64,000 nucleotides of DNA, from the NCBI RefSeq assembly GCF_023028345.1, contig NZ_CP095487.1, forward strand, positions 1,054,001 through 1,118,000, read 5' to 3'. Source of the stretch: Halorientalis marina (GTDB taxonomy: Archaea > Halobacteriota > Halobacteria > Halobacteriales > Haloarculaceae). The first letter of the stretch is position 1. Every line of letters begins with the position of its first letter. The notes under the pieces are model-generated. The model saw nothing but the letters and a program-made list of their open reading frames with translations. It was not told the DNA's origin and made no database searches. Below, piece by piece: positions 1-7,761 of the stretch. The translations under genes were made by a program, and so were the position numbers.

Positions 1-4
1 ACTT

Positions 5-1708
5 TCAGACGAAGAGGCCGACGGCGTGGAAGGTCGCGACGTACGTCGTCGTTGCGGCCAGGAGCGTCCAGCCGACGCGGTAGCCGACCAGCGCCCGGTC
101 GAGGCCGCGCGCGAGCCCCGTCGAGAGCGTCGATAGCAGGACCGCGAGGACGAGGACGTACGCGCCGACCGCGAGGCCGAGTTCGCCGGTGCCGGGACCG
201 CCTGACGCCGCCAGTTCGCCCGCGAACTCCATCCCGTCGGCCAGCGCGACCGTCGCGCCGGCGACCATCGGCGCGAAGACGCTGGCCGTGTTCGCGAGCG
301 TGCTCGTGACCATCCGTATCTCGTGGCGTGCCTCGCGCTCGACCTCGCCGAGGCCGTCGAGATGGTCCGCCATCGCGACGATGGCGCCGCCGGCGGGTCG
401 CCCCTCGCGTGCGGCCAGGGCGAGCAACGTGGCGGTACTTCGGGCGCGCGTACTCGGAACGGCGGCGAGCGCCCCGTGCTCGCCGAGGAACGCCTCGTAG
501 ACGCCGACTTTCAGCTGTCGTTGCTGATGTGCGGCGTCGGCCAGCACCTCGGCGGTCGCGTCGGTGACCTCGTCGGCGGCGGACTCGATGGCAACCTCGA
601 CGGCACGTCCCTCCGAGACGCGGCGGCCGACGTGATAGAGCGCGTCGGCCAGCCCCCTCTCGACGGCGCGGACACGGTCACGGACCGTCTTGATCGGCCG
701 ATAGCGGCCGAGGAAGGCCGTCCCGGCGAAGCCGCCGACCGCGACGAGCGGCCCGGTCCAGGGTGCGACGAACCGCGACGCGAGGACGGCCCCGGTGACC
801 GCCACGAGTAGGCCGCCGACGTAGGGCGCCCACCACCGGTCCGGCACGGCCGGGTGGTCGCGCCGCACCGTCGGTGGCGGGAACGTGACGGGGCGACGGA
901 CCAGCAACCAGACGCTCGCGGCGAGAATCACGCCCGGCAGTAGCAGGTCGTACAACAGGACGACGACGGGAAGCGGCACGGCGACGCCCGCTGCACGCGC
1001 CGCGGGCAGGAGCGCGACCAGGGCCAGCGGCAGGAGGACGCCGAAGGCGTACAGCGCTGTCGAGGGCCCCTGCAGCGAGTTGGCGAACTCGGCCATCCGG
1101 TCGCGTGCCCCGTCGAGGACGGCGTCGAGCCCCCGGTCGAGCGTCCGCTCGCGCTCCCCGGCCGGTGCGGTCCCGGCGGCCTCGACGAGCAACAGCGACC
1201 GACGGACCGCGGGGAACCACTCCCGCCACTCCTCGGTGAACGACGAGAGCCCGGAGCGAGGTGTCCCGGCCGCGCGGCGGACGTGGTCGCGGAGGCTGTC
1301 GGCCAGCGGCCCGTCGCCGGTGTCGGCCGCGAACGTCGCCGCCGTCTCGACCGCCGGCGTGATTCGCATCCGGAGGACCGCCCGACTGACCAGCGCGGGG
1401 GCCGCCCCGAGCGCGCGCGTGCGCCGCGCCGTCGCGAGCACTCGCGGCCCCGTGTGGATAGCGTGCGTGACCGACGCAATCCCGACGAGGCCGACGACGC
1501 CGAGTACCGCCCCCATCCCGGGTGGTGCCAGCGTGACCGCAACCACGACGACGGGGAGGCAGGCCAGCGCCGCACCGTAGCCGGCCCGCACGACCGTCTG
1601 CGGTTCGAGGTCGGCCCCGAGGAAACCAAGTGCCCGGTCGAGGTCGTCGCTCGTGTCCACAGCCCAGGGGTAGAGCCGTGCGAGACCGCAGAGCGTGCGC
1701 TCGATCAT
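5..1708 (-). CDS. tadC: Type II/IV secretion (pilus) membrane protein, TadC/GspF-like
   Basis: Integral-membrane platform protein of a type IV pilus-like assembly system, expected to anchor the cytoplasmic ATPase in the membrane. The 567-residue product has several hydrophobic segments separated by long cytoplasmic stretches, arranged as two similar halves as in archaeal F-family proteins. I chose the ATG at 1708 (MIERTLCGLARLYPW) rather than an upstream in-frame start, because it overlaps the stop of the ATPase gene in an ATGA arrangement, which signals translational coupling. The pilin genes usually found next would lie beyond the left edge. Family assignment is from overall architecture and neighbourhood. 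Confidence 0.85.
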   Translation of the reverse strand: MIERTLCGLARLYPWAVDTSDDLDRALGFLGADLEPQTVVRAGYGAALACLPVVVVAVTLAPPGMGAVLGVVGLVGIASVTHAIHTGPRVLATARRTRALGAAPALVSRAVLRMRITPAVETAATFAADTGDGPLADSLRDHVRRAAGTPRSGLSSFTEEWREWFPAVRRSLLLVEAAGTAPAGERERTLDRGLDAVLDGARDRMAEFANSLQGPSTALYAFGVLLPLALVALLPAARAAGVAVPLPVVVLLYDLLLPGVILAASVWLLVRRPVTFPPPTVRRDHPAVPDRWWAPYVGGLLVAVTGAVLASRFVAPWTGPLVAVGGFAGTAFLGRYRPIKTVRDRVRAVERGLADALYHVGRRVSEGRAVEVAIESAADEVTDATAEVLADAAHQQRQLKVGVYEAFLGEHGALAAVPSTRARSTATLLALAAREGRPAGGAIVAMADHLDGLGEVEREARHEIRMVTSTLANTASVFAPMVAGATVALADGMEFAGELAASGGPGTGELGLAVGAYVLVLAVLLSTLSTGLARGLDRALVGYRVGWTLLAATTTYVATFHAVGLFV

Positions 1709-3594
1709 GCCCGCTCCCGCCGGCGGGCGTGTGCCTCGCAGTGGGACCCTGCGTCGGTCCGGCCCCCAGCCACCAGGTCCGCGAGCCACTCGGTCCGGTC
1801 CGCGAGCTCTCGCCTGAGGTCCGCATATTCCTCTTCGGACCGCCGCATCTCATCGACCAGCCTGCTGTTCCCGCGGTCGATCCGCCCCGTCGCGACGAGG
1901 TCGCCGTCCGTCAAGCCGTACAGCGGCTCGAAGCGGACGCCGTCCTCGCCGACGACGACTTCCTGAATCGATTTCACGCGGCGCCCGCTCTCGCCGTGGT
2001 AGGGTTCACACGTGACGAGCAGGTCGGTCGCGCCGAACGAGGACTCCGGGACGCCGAGATCCGCGACCACGCGCTCGCGAACGGCCGCGCCGCCGTCGCC
2101 GTGGATCGTCCCCAGAACGGCGCTCCCGCTCGCGCCGACCCGCATCGCCTCGTAGAGGACGGCGGCCTCCTCGCCGCGGACCTCGCCGACGACGAGCGCC
2201 CCCTCGCCAAGTCGGAGCGCGGTTCGGAGTGCCGACGCCGGATCGATCCCGGCGCCGGCGGGGTCGTCGGCCGTGCGGAGCGCCTGCACGTCCCGGTCGG
2301 CGGCCTGGAGGCGCCCGACGGGTAGTTCGGGCGTGTCCTCGATGACGACCGTCCGGGTCGCGGCCGGCAGTTCCCACAGTAGCGCGCCGAGAAGCGTCGT
2401 TTTGCCCGCGCCACGGGTCCCGGCGACGAGCGTTGCCGCGGCGCGCTCGACCGACAACGAGAGCAGTGCGGCGGCGTCGGCCGGCAGGGTCCCGTTCGCG
2501 ACGAGCGCGGGCAGCGTCCAGGCCTCCCGCTCGTGGGCACGGAAGGCGAAGGCGACCCCGTCGCTGACGGGCTCCGTGACGCCCGCGACCCTGATTCTGC
2601 GGTCGCCGACGGTCGCCGCGGCGTCGAGCGTCGGGCTCGCCCGCGAGAAGGCCCGGCCGCTCTCCCGGCGGAACCGAGAGGCCAGCGCCTCGACGCCGCG
2701 CTCGGTCAGCCTGACGTTGGTCAGCATGGTCTCGCCGTCGACCCTGACCCGGAGCGTGTTGTCGGTCGTCGGTGCCGTCGCGAAGGCATCGGAGACGCGC
2801 TCGTCGGCGAACAGGTCCGTCAGGACGCCGTGCCCGTGCGTGTGCTTCCGCAACACGGCGGCGAGCTTCGCCACGTCCGTCCCGTCGTCCGCGACCCGAC
2901 GTACTGCCCGGCCCGGGGCGCGGTCCCCGCCCGAGACCGCGCCGCTCGCGAGCCGGTCGTAGGCCGCCATCAGCGTCGCCGTCGCCGCCGGGTCGAGGTC
3001 GTGTTCGACCGGCTCGACGTGGTAGGTCGCCCGCTCGGTCGCTGGCTGCGTGTACCGACGGACCACCGCACCGGTGTCGAGGTCGCGGCGCTCCTCGAAT
3101 CGTGCGTCCGCCGGGGGGCGGACGGCCACCCGCGACCGGCTGATCGTCGGCCCGACGTACGGCCTGAGCCCGTCTTCGTACCCCGCGGCACGCTCGGCCA
3201 GCGCCGCGAGCCCCGTCTCGGCTGCGATCCGCGCGACCGGTCCGGCCCTGCCGGTCGCCTCCCGGGCGGCGCCGAGCGGGTCCGTCCGCGCCCGGGCAGC
3301 CAGCCGGTCGTCGTGAAACCCTGCCGCATCGGCGAACCGTCCCGCCGCCACGAGCAACGCCGCCGCGTCGTCCTCGTACACCCGTTCCGTTCCCGAGGCC
3401 CGCGTCGATATCGCGTCCACGCCTCGCGATTCGAGCCGTTCGATCACCGTCGCGCGACAGTCCGGTGCGGTCGACAGCCGACCGTCGCCCGGACAGTCGG
3501 TCGCGTCGACGGTCAGTCGGTCCCCGTCGACGGCGGTCACGCACCGACACCCGTCGTCGGCGTCGTCAGTCACGCGGTCCAGTAACCCTCGCAT
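1705..3594 (-). CDS. tadA: Type II/IV secretion system ATPase, TadA/GspE-like
   Basis: Hexameric motor ATPase that powers assembly of type IV pilus-like structures from the cytoplasmic face. The 629-residue protein has a variable N-terminal region (about 1-240), then a conserved core. Walker A is GTRGAGKTT near 392-400, an Asp box VVIEDTPELP follows at about 416-425, Walker B-like LVVGEVRGEEA near 467-477, and a His box GTIHGDGG after it. It overlaps the TadC gene by 4 bases. Its start lies about 30 bp from the end of a tnpB element, which separates it from the two upstream genes of the same operon. After the insertion the only TATA-like sequence nearby is TTCAAA in the element end. Confidence 0.9.
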   Translation of the reverse strand: MRGLLDRVTDDADDGCRCVTAVDGDRLTVDATDCPGDGRLSTAPDCRATVIERLESRGVDAISTRASGTERVYEDDAAALLVAAGRFADAAGFHDDRLAARARTDPLGAAREATGRAGPVARIAAETGLAALAERAAGYEDGLRPYVGPTISRSRVAVRPPADARFEERRDLDTGAVVRRYTQPATERATYHVEPVEHDLDPAATATLMAAYDRLASGAVSGGDRAPGRAVRRVADDGTDVAKLAAVLRKHTHGHGVLTDLFADERVSDAFATAPTTDNTLRVRVDGETMLTNVRLTERGVEALASRFRRESGRAFSRASPTLDAAATVGDRRIRVAGVTEPVSDGVAFAFRAHEREAWTLPALVANGTLPADAAALLSLSVERAAATLVAGTRGAGKTTLLGALLWELPAATRTVVIEDTPELPVGRLQAADRDVQALRTADDPAGAGIDPASALRTALRLGEGALVVGEVRGEEAAVLYEAMRVGASGSAVLGTIHGDGGAAVRERVVADLGVPESSFGATDLLVTCEPYHGESGRRVKSIQEVVVGEDGVRFEPLYGLTDGDLVATGRIDRGNSRLVDEMRRSEEEYADLRRELADRTEWLADLVAGGRTDAGSHCEAHARRRERA

Positions 3595-3601
3595 GGGCGC
3601 G

Positions 3602-3760
3602 GCTGGTCCCGGCTTCCGGTTTGAATGTTACCCCGCGCACGGTGGCGCGGGGAATCCTGCTCTTACGAGGGCAGGCTTCCTGTTTCGATGACGCGACTTG
3701 CAGACACAGACTCAAACTGAGCCGTGTCCGTAGCGGTCACAGTCTCCACAGGCGTTGATT
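3602..3760 (-). ncRNA. Predicted omega-RNA (reRNA) overlapping the tnpB 3' end
   Basis: TnpB guide RNAs are known to arise from the 3' part of tnpB and the right end of the element, with the guide lying just beyond that end. Here two adjacent stem-loops are visible on the minus strand. One has arms 3671-3680 and 3651-3660 (9 pairs plus one mismatch, loop containing the stop codon). The other is a perfect 8-bp stem, 3645-3652 with 3631-3638. Haloarchaeal sense-overlapping RNAs from IS1341-type genes have been described. The guide would be the roughly 16-20 nt at 3601-3620. The 5' limit is a guess from the size of known scaffolds. Confidence 0.5.
3631..3652 (-). repeat. Right-end hairpin of the tnpB element
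   Basis: Perfect 8-bp stem (CCCCGCGC with GCGCGGGG) around a 6-nt loop ACGGTG. It is the counterpart of the left-end hairpin at 4967-4988, which has the same loop, and it is also the last stem of the predicted guide RNA. Confidence 0.8.
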
Positions 3761-4904
3761 CGGGCCATCCCAGCCCTAATTCAGAGAACCCACGTTTCAG
3801 GACGTTCATCGCCGCATTCGCATCCCTATCCGTTTCAAACCCACACGCCGGGCAGGCGTGTTCCCTGACCCAAACGGGTTTCGCTGTCTCCACACCACAC
3901 GACGCGCACTCTTTCGTCGTCCCTCGTGCTTCGACCTGCACGACGTGCGTTCCGTGCAGGTCGGCTTTGTATTCGAGCAGAGTGATGAACTGTCGCCACG
4001 CCCCATCCTGCTTGTTCCGAGCGTTTCCGTCACTCTGAAGCATACTCTGGACGTTCAGGTCTTCCACGAACACGGCATCGTACTCGCGGACGAGCCACGT
4101 CGTTATCTTGTGCTGGTAGTCCAGCACTTTCCGCTTGATGTGGCGTTTGACCTTGGCGACCTTCTGGCGTTGCTTCTCGTAGTTGTTCGACCCCTTCTGT
4201 TTCCGCGACAACTTCCGCTGTTCTCGTCGGAGTCGGTCGTACTCGTCTTCGAGGCCAAGCCAGTCCACAGTCTTGCCGTCGCTGGTGTGGATGTAGTTGA
4301 GAATACCGAGGTCAATACCGACGCTGTTGCTCGTGTCAAGCGTGTCCACGTTAGGTTTCTCGGGAAAGTCGGCATCGTTGGTTTCCAGACCGAAGGAGAC
4401 GAACCATTCGCCGGTCGTCTCTTTCTTGACCGTGACTTCTTTGATGGTGGCGTTGTCGGGAATCGGACGCGAATACCGGATTTTCACCCACCCAATCTTG
4501 CTGAAGCGGACGTAGGCGTACTTGTCGTGGCCCATCTTTTCATCGAGGTCGAAACCAGACTGGCTGTACGTCACGCTTCGGTATCCGGTGGGTGTTTGTC
4601 GTTTGAGCCGACCAACAGTGTACCCTTTCTCTTTCTTCTTGCGAAGGTTTGAGAGGTTACGGTGGAAGCGTGCCACGGTGGCTTGTGCGGCTTTCGAGTG
4701 CAATTCACCGAACACCGGCCACTTGCGTTTCCACTCGGGGAGTTTGTTGTTCTGGCCGTACTCGGACGGTTTGTCGTCCTCCGGGGCTTGTTCGTAGTGC
4801 CAGCGGACGTGGTTGTACAGTTGGCGATGAACGTCGAGATGGTGTTCCAGTCGCTCCGCTACCTCTCCTGTCGGGTAAGCGCGGTAGCGGTGACTGTATT
4901 CCAT
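3663..4904 (-). CDS. tnpB: RNA-guided endonuclease TnpB (IS200/IS605 OrfB)
   Basis: TnpB is an omega-RNA-guided DNA nuclease, ancestor-like to Cas12, that helps IS200/IS605 elements persist. The 413-residue protein looks intact. It has RuvC-I Asp198 in VGIDLGILN, RuvC-II Glu281 in FVEDLN, and a Cys4 zinc finger (CASC at 333-336, CPAC at 351-354). RuvC-III Asp361 is in DRDANAAMN. These positions are close to those of ISDra2 TnpB. Start is the ATG at 4904 (MEYSHRYRAYPTGEVAERL), the usual N-terminus. Codon and base composition differ from neighbours, consistent with a mobile gene. No tnpA lies beside it. Confidence 0.93.
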   Translation of the reverse strand: MEYSHRYRAYPTGEVAERLEHHLDVHRQLYNHVRWHYEQAPEDDKPSEYGQNNKLPEWKRKWPVFGELHSKAAQATVARFHRNLSNLRKKKEKGYTVGRLKRQTPTGYRSVTYSQSGFDLDEKMGHDKYAYVRFSKIGWVKIRYSRPIPDNATIKEVTVKKETTGEWFVSFGLETNDADFPEKPNVDTLDTSNSVGIDLGILNYIHTSDGKTVDWLGLEDEYDRLRREQRKLSRKQKGSNNYEKQRQKVAKVKRHIKRKVLDYQHKITTWLVREYDAVFVEDLNVQSMLQSDGNARNKQDGAWRQFITLLEYKADLHGTHVVQVEARGTTKECASCGVETAKPVWVREHACPACGFETDRDANAAMNVLKRGFSELGLGWPESTPVETVTATDTAQFESVSASRVIETGSLPS

Positions 4905-4966
4905 CGCTGTCTCCTGATTAGAAATGTGTTCACTTAATGGTTTGTATCACGAGTTGTCAGCTTCAT

Positions 4967-4988
4967 CCCCGACCACGGTGGGTCGGGG
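4967..4988 (-). repeat. Left-end hairpin of the tnpB element
   Basis: Perfect 8-bp stem (CCCCGACC with GGTCGGGG) around loop ACGGTG, 63 bp upstream of the tnpB start and about 28 bp from the stop codon of the interrupted operon's upstream gene. It matches the right-end hairpin in loop and position relative to the element tip. Confidence 0.75.
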
Positions 4989-5015
4989 TATTCGCCTCGC
5001 TGACCAGTATAAACC

Positions 5016-5492
5016 TCAGCCGACGCGGCTGACGAGGATTCTCCGCTCGCCGTCGCGCCACGCCAATTCGACCGCGATGCGGTGGGTGCCCGGCTCCCGC
5101 AGGACGAGCGGTCGATCACCTGCCGTCCCCGCCGCCTCGACGCGCACGCCCGTGATTTGGTTCGTGCGCTCGTCCGCGCCGTCGATCCGCCAGGCGAAGG
5201 TCGTCCCGTTCCGGTCGCCGCGCGCGTCCACCGGGCGGCCGCCGAGCGCGACGTACGAGACGCCGGCGTGGATCCAGTCGCGGTGGGGGATGTGAACGGT
5301 GACGACGCGGCGTGCTCCCGGCTCGACGGTTGCCTGGTCGCGCGCGCGGAGGTCAGCGACTGCGGATTCGAGCCGGTCGAGTTCGCCCGCGACCTGGGTC
5401 TCCGTCCGCTGGTGCTTGGCCGTCTCGACGGCGGGGAGCGTCGTCGCGAGCAGCGCCGCGGCGAGGACGACCGCCACGACCGCCCGCAGCAT
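5016..5492 (-). CDS. Small membrane-anchored protein of the pilus operon (DUF7311-like)
   Basis: A 158-residue protein with one N-terminal hydrophobic helix (about 3-20, rich in Ala, Val and Leu) and a soluble, beta-rich remainder, so probably anchored in the membrane with the domain outside the cell. It starts by overlapping the stop of the coiled-coil gene by one base (TAATG). It resembles the haloarchaeal family I remember as DUF7311, which sits just before the TadA-type ATPase in pilus operons. Biochemical role unknown. The tnpB element begins within about 30 bp after its stop codon. Confidence 0.65.
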   Translation of the reverse strand: MLRAVVAVVLAAALLATTLPAVETAKHQRTETQVAGELDRLESAVADLRARDQATVEPGARRVVTVHIPHRDWIHAGVSYVALGGRPVDARGDRNGTTFAWRIDGADERTNQITGVRVEAAGTAGDRPLVLREPGTHRIAVELAWRDGERRILVSRVG

Positions 5493-6280
5493 TACAGCGA
5501 CTCGCGGAGGCTGGCGAACAGCCCACTGTCGTCGTCCGTCTCGCTTTCCGGCGTCGGTCCGCCGTCCCGGCTGCGTCGGCCACCGCTGGCGGTTTCTGCC
5601 CGTTCACCGCACTCGCTCCGTCCGCCGCCGGCCGTCGGTCGGTCCCGTCGGTGGTGCTCGCCGCCGGCCACCGCTCGCGTCCCTCGATTCGGGTCGTGGG
5701 CCTCGGTTTCCGCGCCCGCCTGGGAACCGTCGCGCCGGGACCGTCCGCCGTGGGGGTTCCGTGGCTCGCTCGCCCCATCGTTGCGGGCCGCTCCACAGCG
5801 TTCACAGCGGTCGGGCTGTGAGGTGACGGTGTCGGGGGTCCTGTCACCGTCCACGTCCGCCAGCGACCCGTCACGGGTGTGAGGGTCGGCGGGGTGGCTG
5901 GCCTCGGCCGAGTCGTGGACGGCCGACTCCTTCGTCGTCCCCTGCGGGCGTTCGTCGCCGTTCCCACCCGTCTCGCCGTCGAGTTCCGCTTCGAGGGATT
6001 CGACCTTCGCCAGCGCGGCGTCGGCGCGGCGCTCGATGTCGCGGTCGACGCTCCGGACGTTTCCGACGTAACCACGGAGCGCCTGCGTCGCCGCGTCGAG
6101 GTCCGCCACCTGCGCTTCGAGGTCGTCCAGTCGCTCCCGGAGGTCCGCGAGCGCCGTGCGGTCCGCGTCCCCGAACGCCGCGGGCTCCCCGTCGCCGTCG
6201 GTGAGCGCGCGCTCGACGGCCGTGAGCCGCTCGTCGAGTTCGTCGAGTTCGAGCCGGTCGTCGTGCTGGCCGTTCGTCAT
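5492..6280 (-). CDS. Coiled-coil, zinc-motif protein of the pilus operon (DUF7310-like)
   Basis: A 262-residue soluble protein. Residues about 10-115 form a predicted coiled coil with heptad-like Leu spacing (LDELDERLTAVERAL, LADLRERLDDLEAQVADLD). The middle is a low-complexity acidic and basic tail with one CERCGAARND motif, half of a possible zinc site, and the C-terminus ends GLFASLRESL. The ATG at 6280 (MTNGQHDDRLELDE) is preferred over an upstream start because the coiled coil starts right after it. It is first in the pilus operon and divergent from cetZ. It resembles DUF7310; a scaffold role is only a guess. Confidence 0.65.
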   Translation of the reverse strand: MTNGQHDDRLELDELDERLTAVERALTDGDGEPAAFGDADRTALADLRERLDDLEAQVADLDAATQALRGYVGNVRSVDRDIERRADAALAKVESLEAELDGETGGNGDERPQGTTKESAVHDSAEASHPADPHTRDGSLADVDGDRTPDTVTSQPDRCERCGAARNDGASEPRNPHGGRSRRDGSQAGAETEAHDPNRGTRAVAGGEHHRRDRPTAGGGRSECGERAETASGGRRSRDGGPTPESETDDDSGLFASLRESL

Positions 6281-6363
6281 AGCGGCGATGGTCCCGGTCT
6301 CCCATTTCAACTTTCGGCCGAAAGCACCCAACGTTGAATAGTCGGTATCACAACAGTCGAGGT

Positions 6364-7443
6364 ATGAAGGTCGTCCTGATTGGTGTCGGTCAAGCCGGCG
6401 GGAAGATCACGCAGGCCTTGGCCGAGTTCGACTACGAACGCGGGTTCGGCGCCGTCCAGGGCGCGTTCGCCGTCAACACCGCCCGTGCCGACCTCCAGAA
6501 CCTGGAGATCGACACGATGCTCATCGGCCAGGACCGCGTGAAAGGCCACGGCGTCGGCGGCGACAACGAACTCGGCGCGGAGATCATGAAAGACGAGGCG
6601 ACGGAGGTGATGGACGAACTCGACGGCCGCGTCACCAGCGAGGCCGACGCCGTGTTCGTCATCGCCGGCCTCGGTGGCGGCACCGGCTCCGGCGGCGCAC
6701 CGATGCTCACCCGCAAACTTCAGCGCATCTACGAGATGCCCATCTACGGCATCGGGGTCCTCCCCGGCCGCAACGAGGGCGGCATCTACCAGGCCAACGC
6801 CGGCCGCTCGCTCAAGACGTTCGTCCGTGAGTCCGACTCCGTCCTCATGATCGACAACGACGCCTGGCACTCCTCCGGCGAGAGCGTCGAAGAGGGCTTC
6901 GACACGATCAACTCACGGATCGCCGAGCGCGTCGGCCTGCTGCTCGCCGCCGGCGAGGTCATCGAGGGCGTCGGCGAGTCCGTCGTCGACTCCTCGGAGA
7001 TCATCAACACGCTCAAATCCGGCGGCATCGCCTCGCTCGGCTACGCCTCCGCCGAGGCCGACGAGGACGCCGGCGAGAACATCAACGTCATCACCTCCAC
7101 CGTCCGCAACGCCTTGCTTACCGGCACCTCCCTCCCCAACGCCGTCAAGGCCGACGCTGCCCTCCTCATCGTCGCCGGCCATCCCGACCGTATCGCCCGC
7201 AAAGGCGTCGAACGCGCCCGGAAGTGGCTCGAAGAGGAGACGGGCTCGCTGGAGGTCCGCGGCGGCGACTTCCCGCTCGGCTCCGAGCGGATCGCCACGC
7301 TCGTCCTGCTGGGCGGTGCCGAGCGCTCACAGCGCCTCGACGACTTCCTCGAACGCGCCCGCGAAGCACAGGAGAGCCGAGAGGAGGGGACCCGGGACGC
7401 CGCACAGACCTTCGAGAACGACGAACTCGACGATCTCTTCTAA
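6364..7443 (+). CDS. cetZ: CetZ family tubulin-like protein
   Basis: CetZ proteins are archaeal FtsZ/tubulin relatives that bind GTP and in haloarchaea influence cell shape and motility. The 359-residue product starts MKVVLIGVGQAGGK and carries the tubulin signature loop GGGTGSG at 104-110. The T3 region (DNELGAE) and the acidic tail NDELDDLF typical of the family are also present. The ATG at 6364 aligns with the family's N-terminal beta strand, so the upstream in-frame ATG is not used. It is divergent from the pilus operon. The sequence looks more like the shorter CetZ paralogues than CetZ1, which is an impression only. Confidence 0.92.
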   Translation: MKVVLIGVGQAGGKITQALAEFDYERGFGAVQGAFAVNTARADLQNLEIDTMLIGQDRVKGHGVGGDNELGAEIMKDEATEVMDELDGRVTSEADAVFVIAGLGGGTGSGGAPMLTRKLQRIYEMPIYGIGVLPGRNEGGIYQANAGRSLKTFVRESDSVLMIDNDAWHSSGESVEEGFDTINSRIAERVGLLLAAGEVIEGVGESVVDSSEIINTLKSGGIASLGYASAEADEDAGENINVITSTVRNALLTGTSLPNAVKADAALLIVAGHPDRIARKGVERARKWLEEETGSLEVRGGDFPLGSERIATLVLLGGAERSQRLDDFLERAREAQESREEGTRDAAQTFENDELDDLF

Positions 7444-7448
7444 CCCAC

Positions 7449-7605
7449 CTTTTTGCGGCTCGGGTGCGCGAAGCGCACCGCTCGCCGCAAAAACGTGGTT
7501 CCCGCGAGTGACCGCAGGGAACGAGCGGGTGCTCGGAAGACGAACGCAGTGAGTCTTCCGGTGGCGAAAAAGGCCGGACGCTCACTCCGTTCGCGTCCGG
7601 TACAA
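7449..7605 (+). repeat. Tandem stem-loops after cetZ, including a probable terminator
   Basis: Four consecutive inverted repeats fill the space after cetZ. TTTTTGCGGC (7450-7459) pairs with GCCGCAAAAA (7484-7493) and encloses GGTGCGC/GCGCACC. It is followed by GTTCCC/GGGAAC, GGAAGAC/GTCTTCC and CGGACGC/GCGTCCG. The loops contain related phrases (gcgagtgaccgc, gaacgcagtgag, actccgttcg). The first, with its T run six bases after the stop codon, could terminate cetZ transcription. The others look like haloarchaeal intergenic palindrome families. Confidence 0.7.
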
Positions 7606-7761
7606 TACACTCCAGCACCGCCACCGCACCACTACAACGACCGCATTCGACTCGCCCGACTGCGCGTTCGTCTTCCGTATATAACTCCTTCGACGGTTCG
7701 CTCGGCGGGGCGAGCCGGATTCCGGTATTAAGTGGGCGTGGTGAGAACCTGCGGGGTACCG

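Larger units (their letters stand above)
3621..5010 (-). mobile_element. Solo tnpB insertion element (IS1341-type, IS200/IS605 superfamily)
   Basis: A 1.4-kb insertion of visibly lower G+C between two genes of one operon. It contains a single tnpB gene and no tnpA, so it would need a Y1 transposase in trans. Each end carries a subterminal hairpin of the same design: an 8-bp stem starting CCCC around the same 6-nt loop (ACGGTG on the plus strand), as expected for the foldback structures TnpA recognises. No terminal inverted repeats or target duplication are seen, which fits this superfamily. Boundaries are estimated to about 10 bp: the left end lies just after the stop of the gene at 5016 and the right end near TTCAAAC at 3619-3626. 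Confidence 0.8.

Noticed and set aside
3663-4904. A Cas12-type CRISPR effector
   Set aside because: Length, zinc finger placement and flanking hairpins are those of TnpB; no repeats or cas1/cas2 are nearby.
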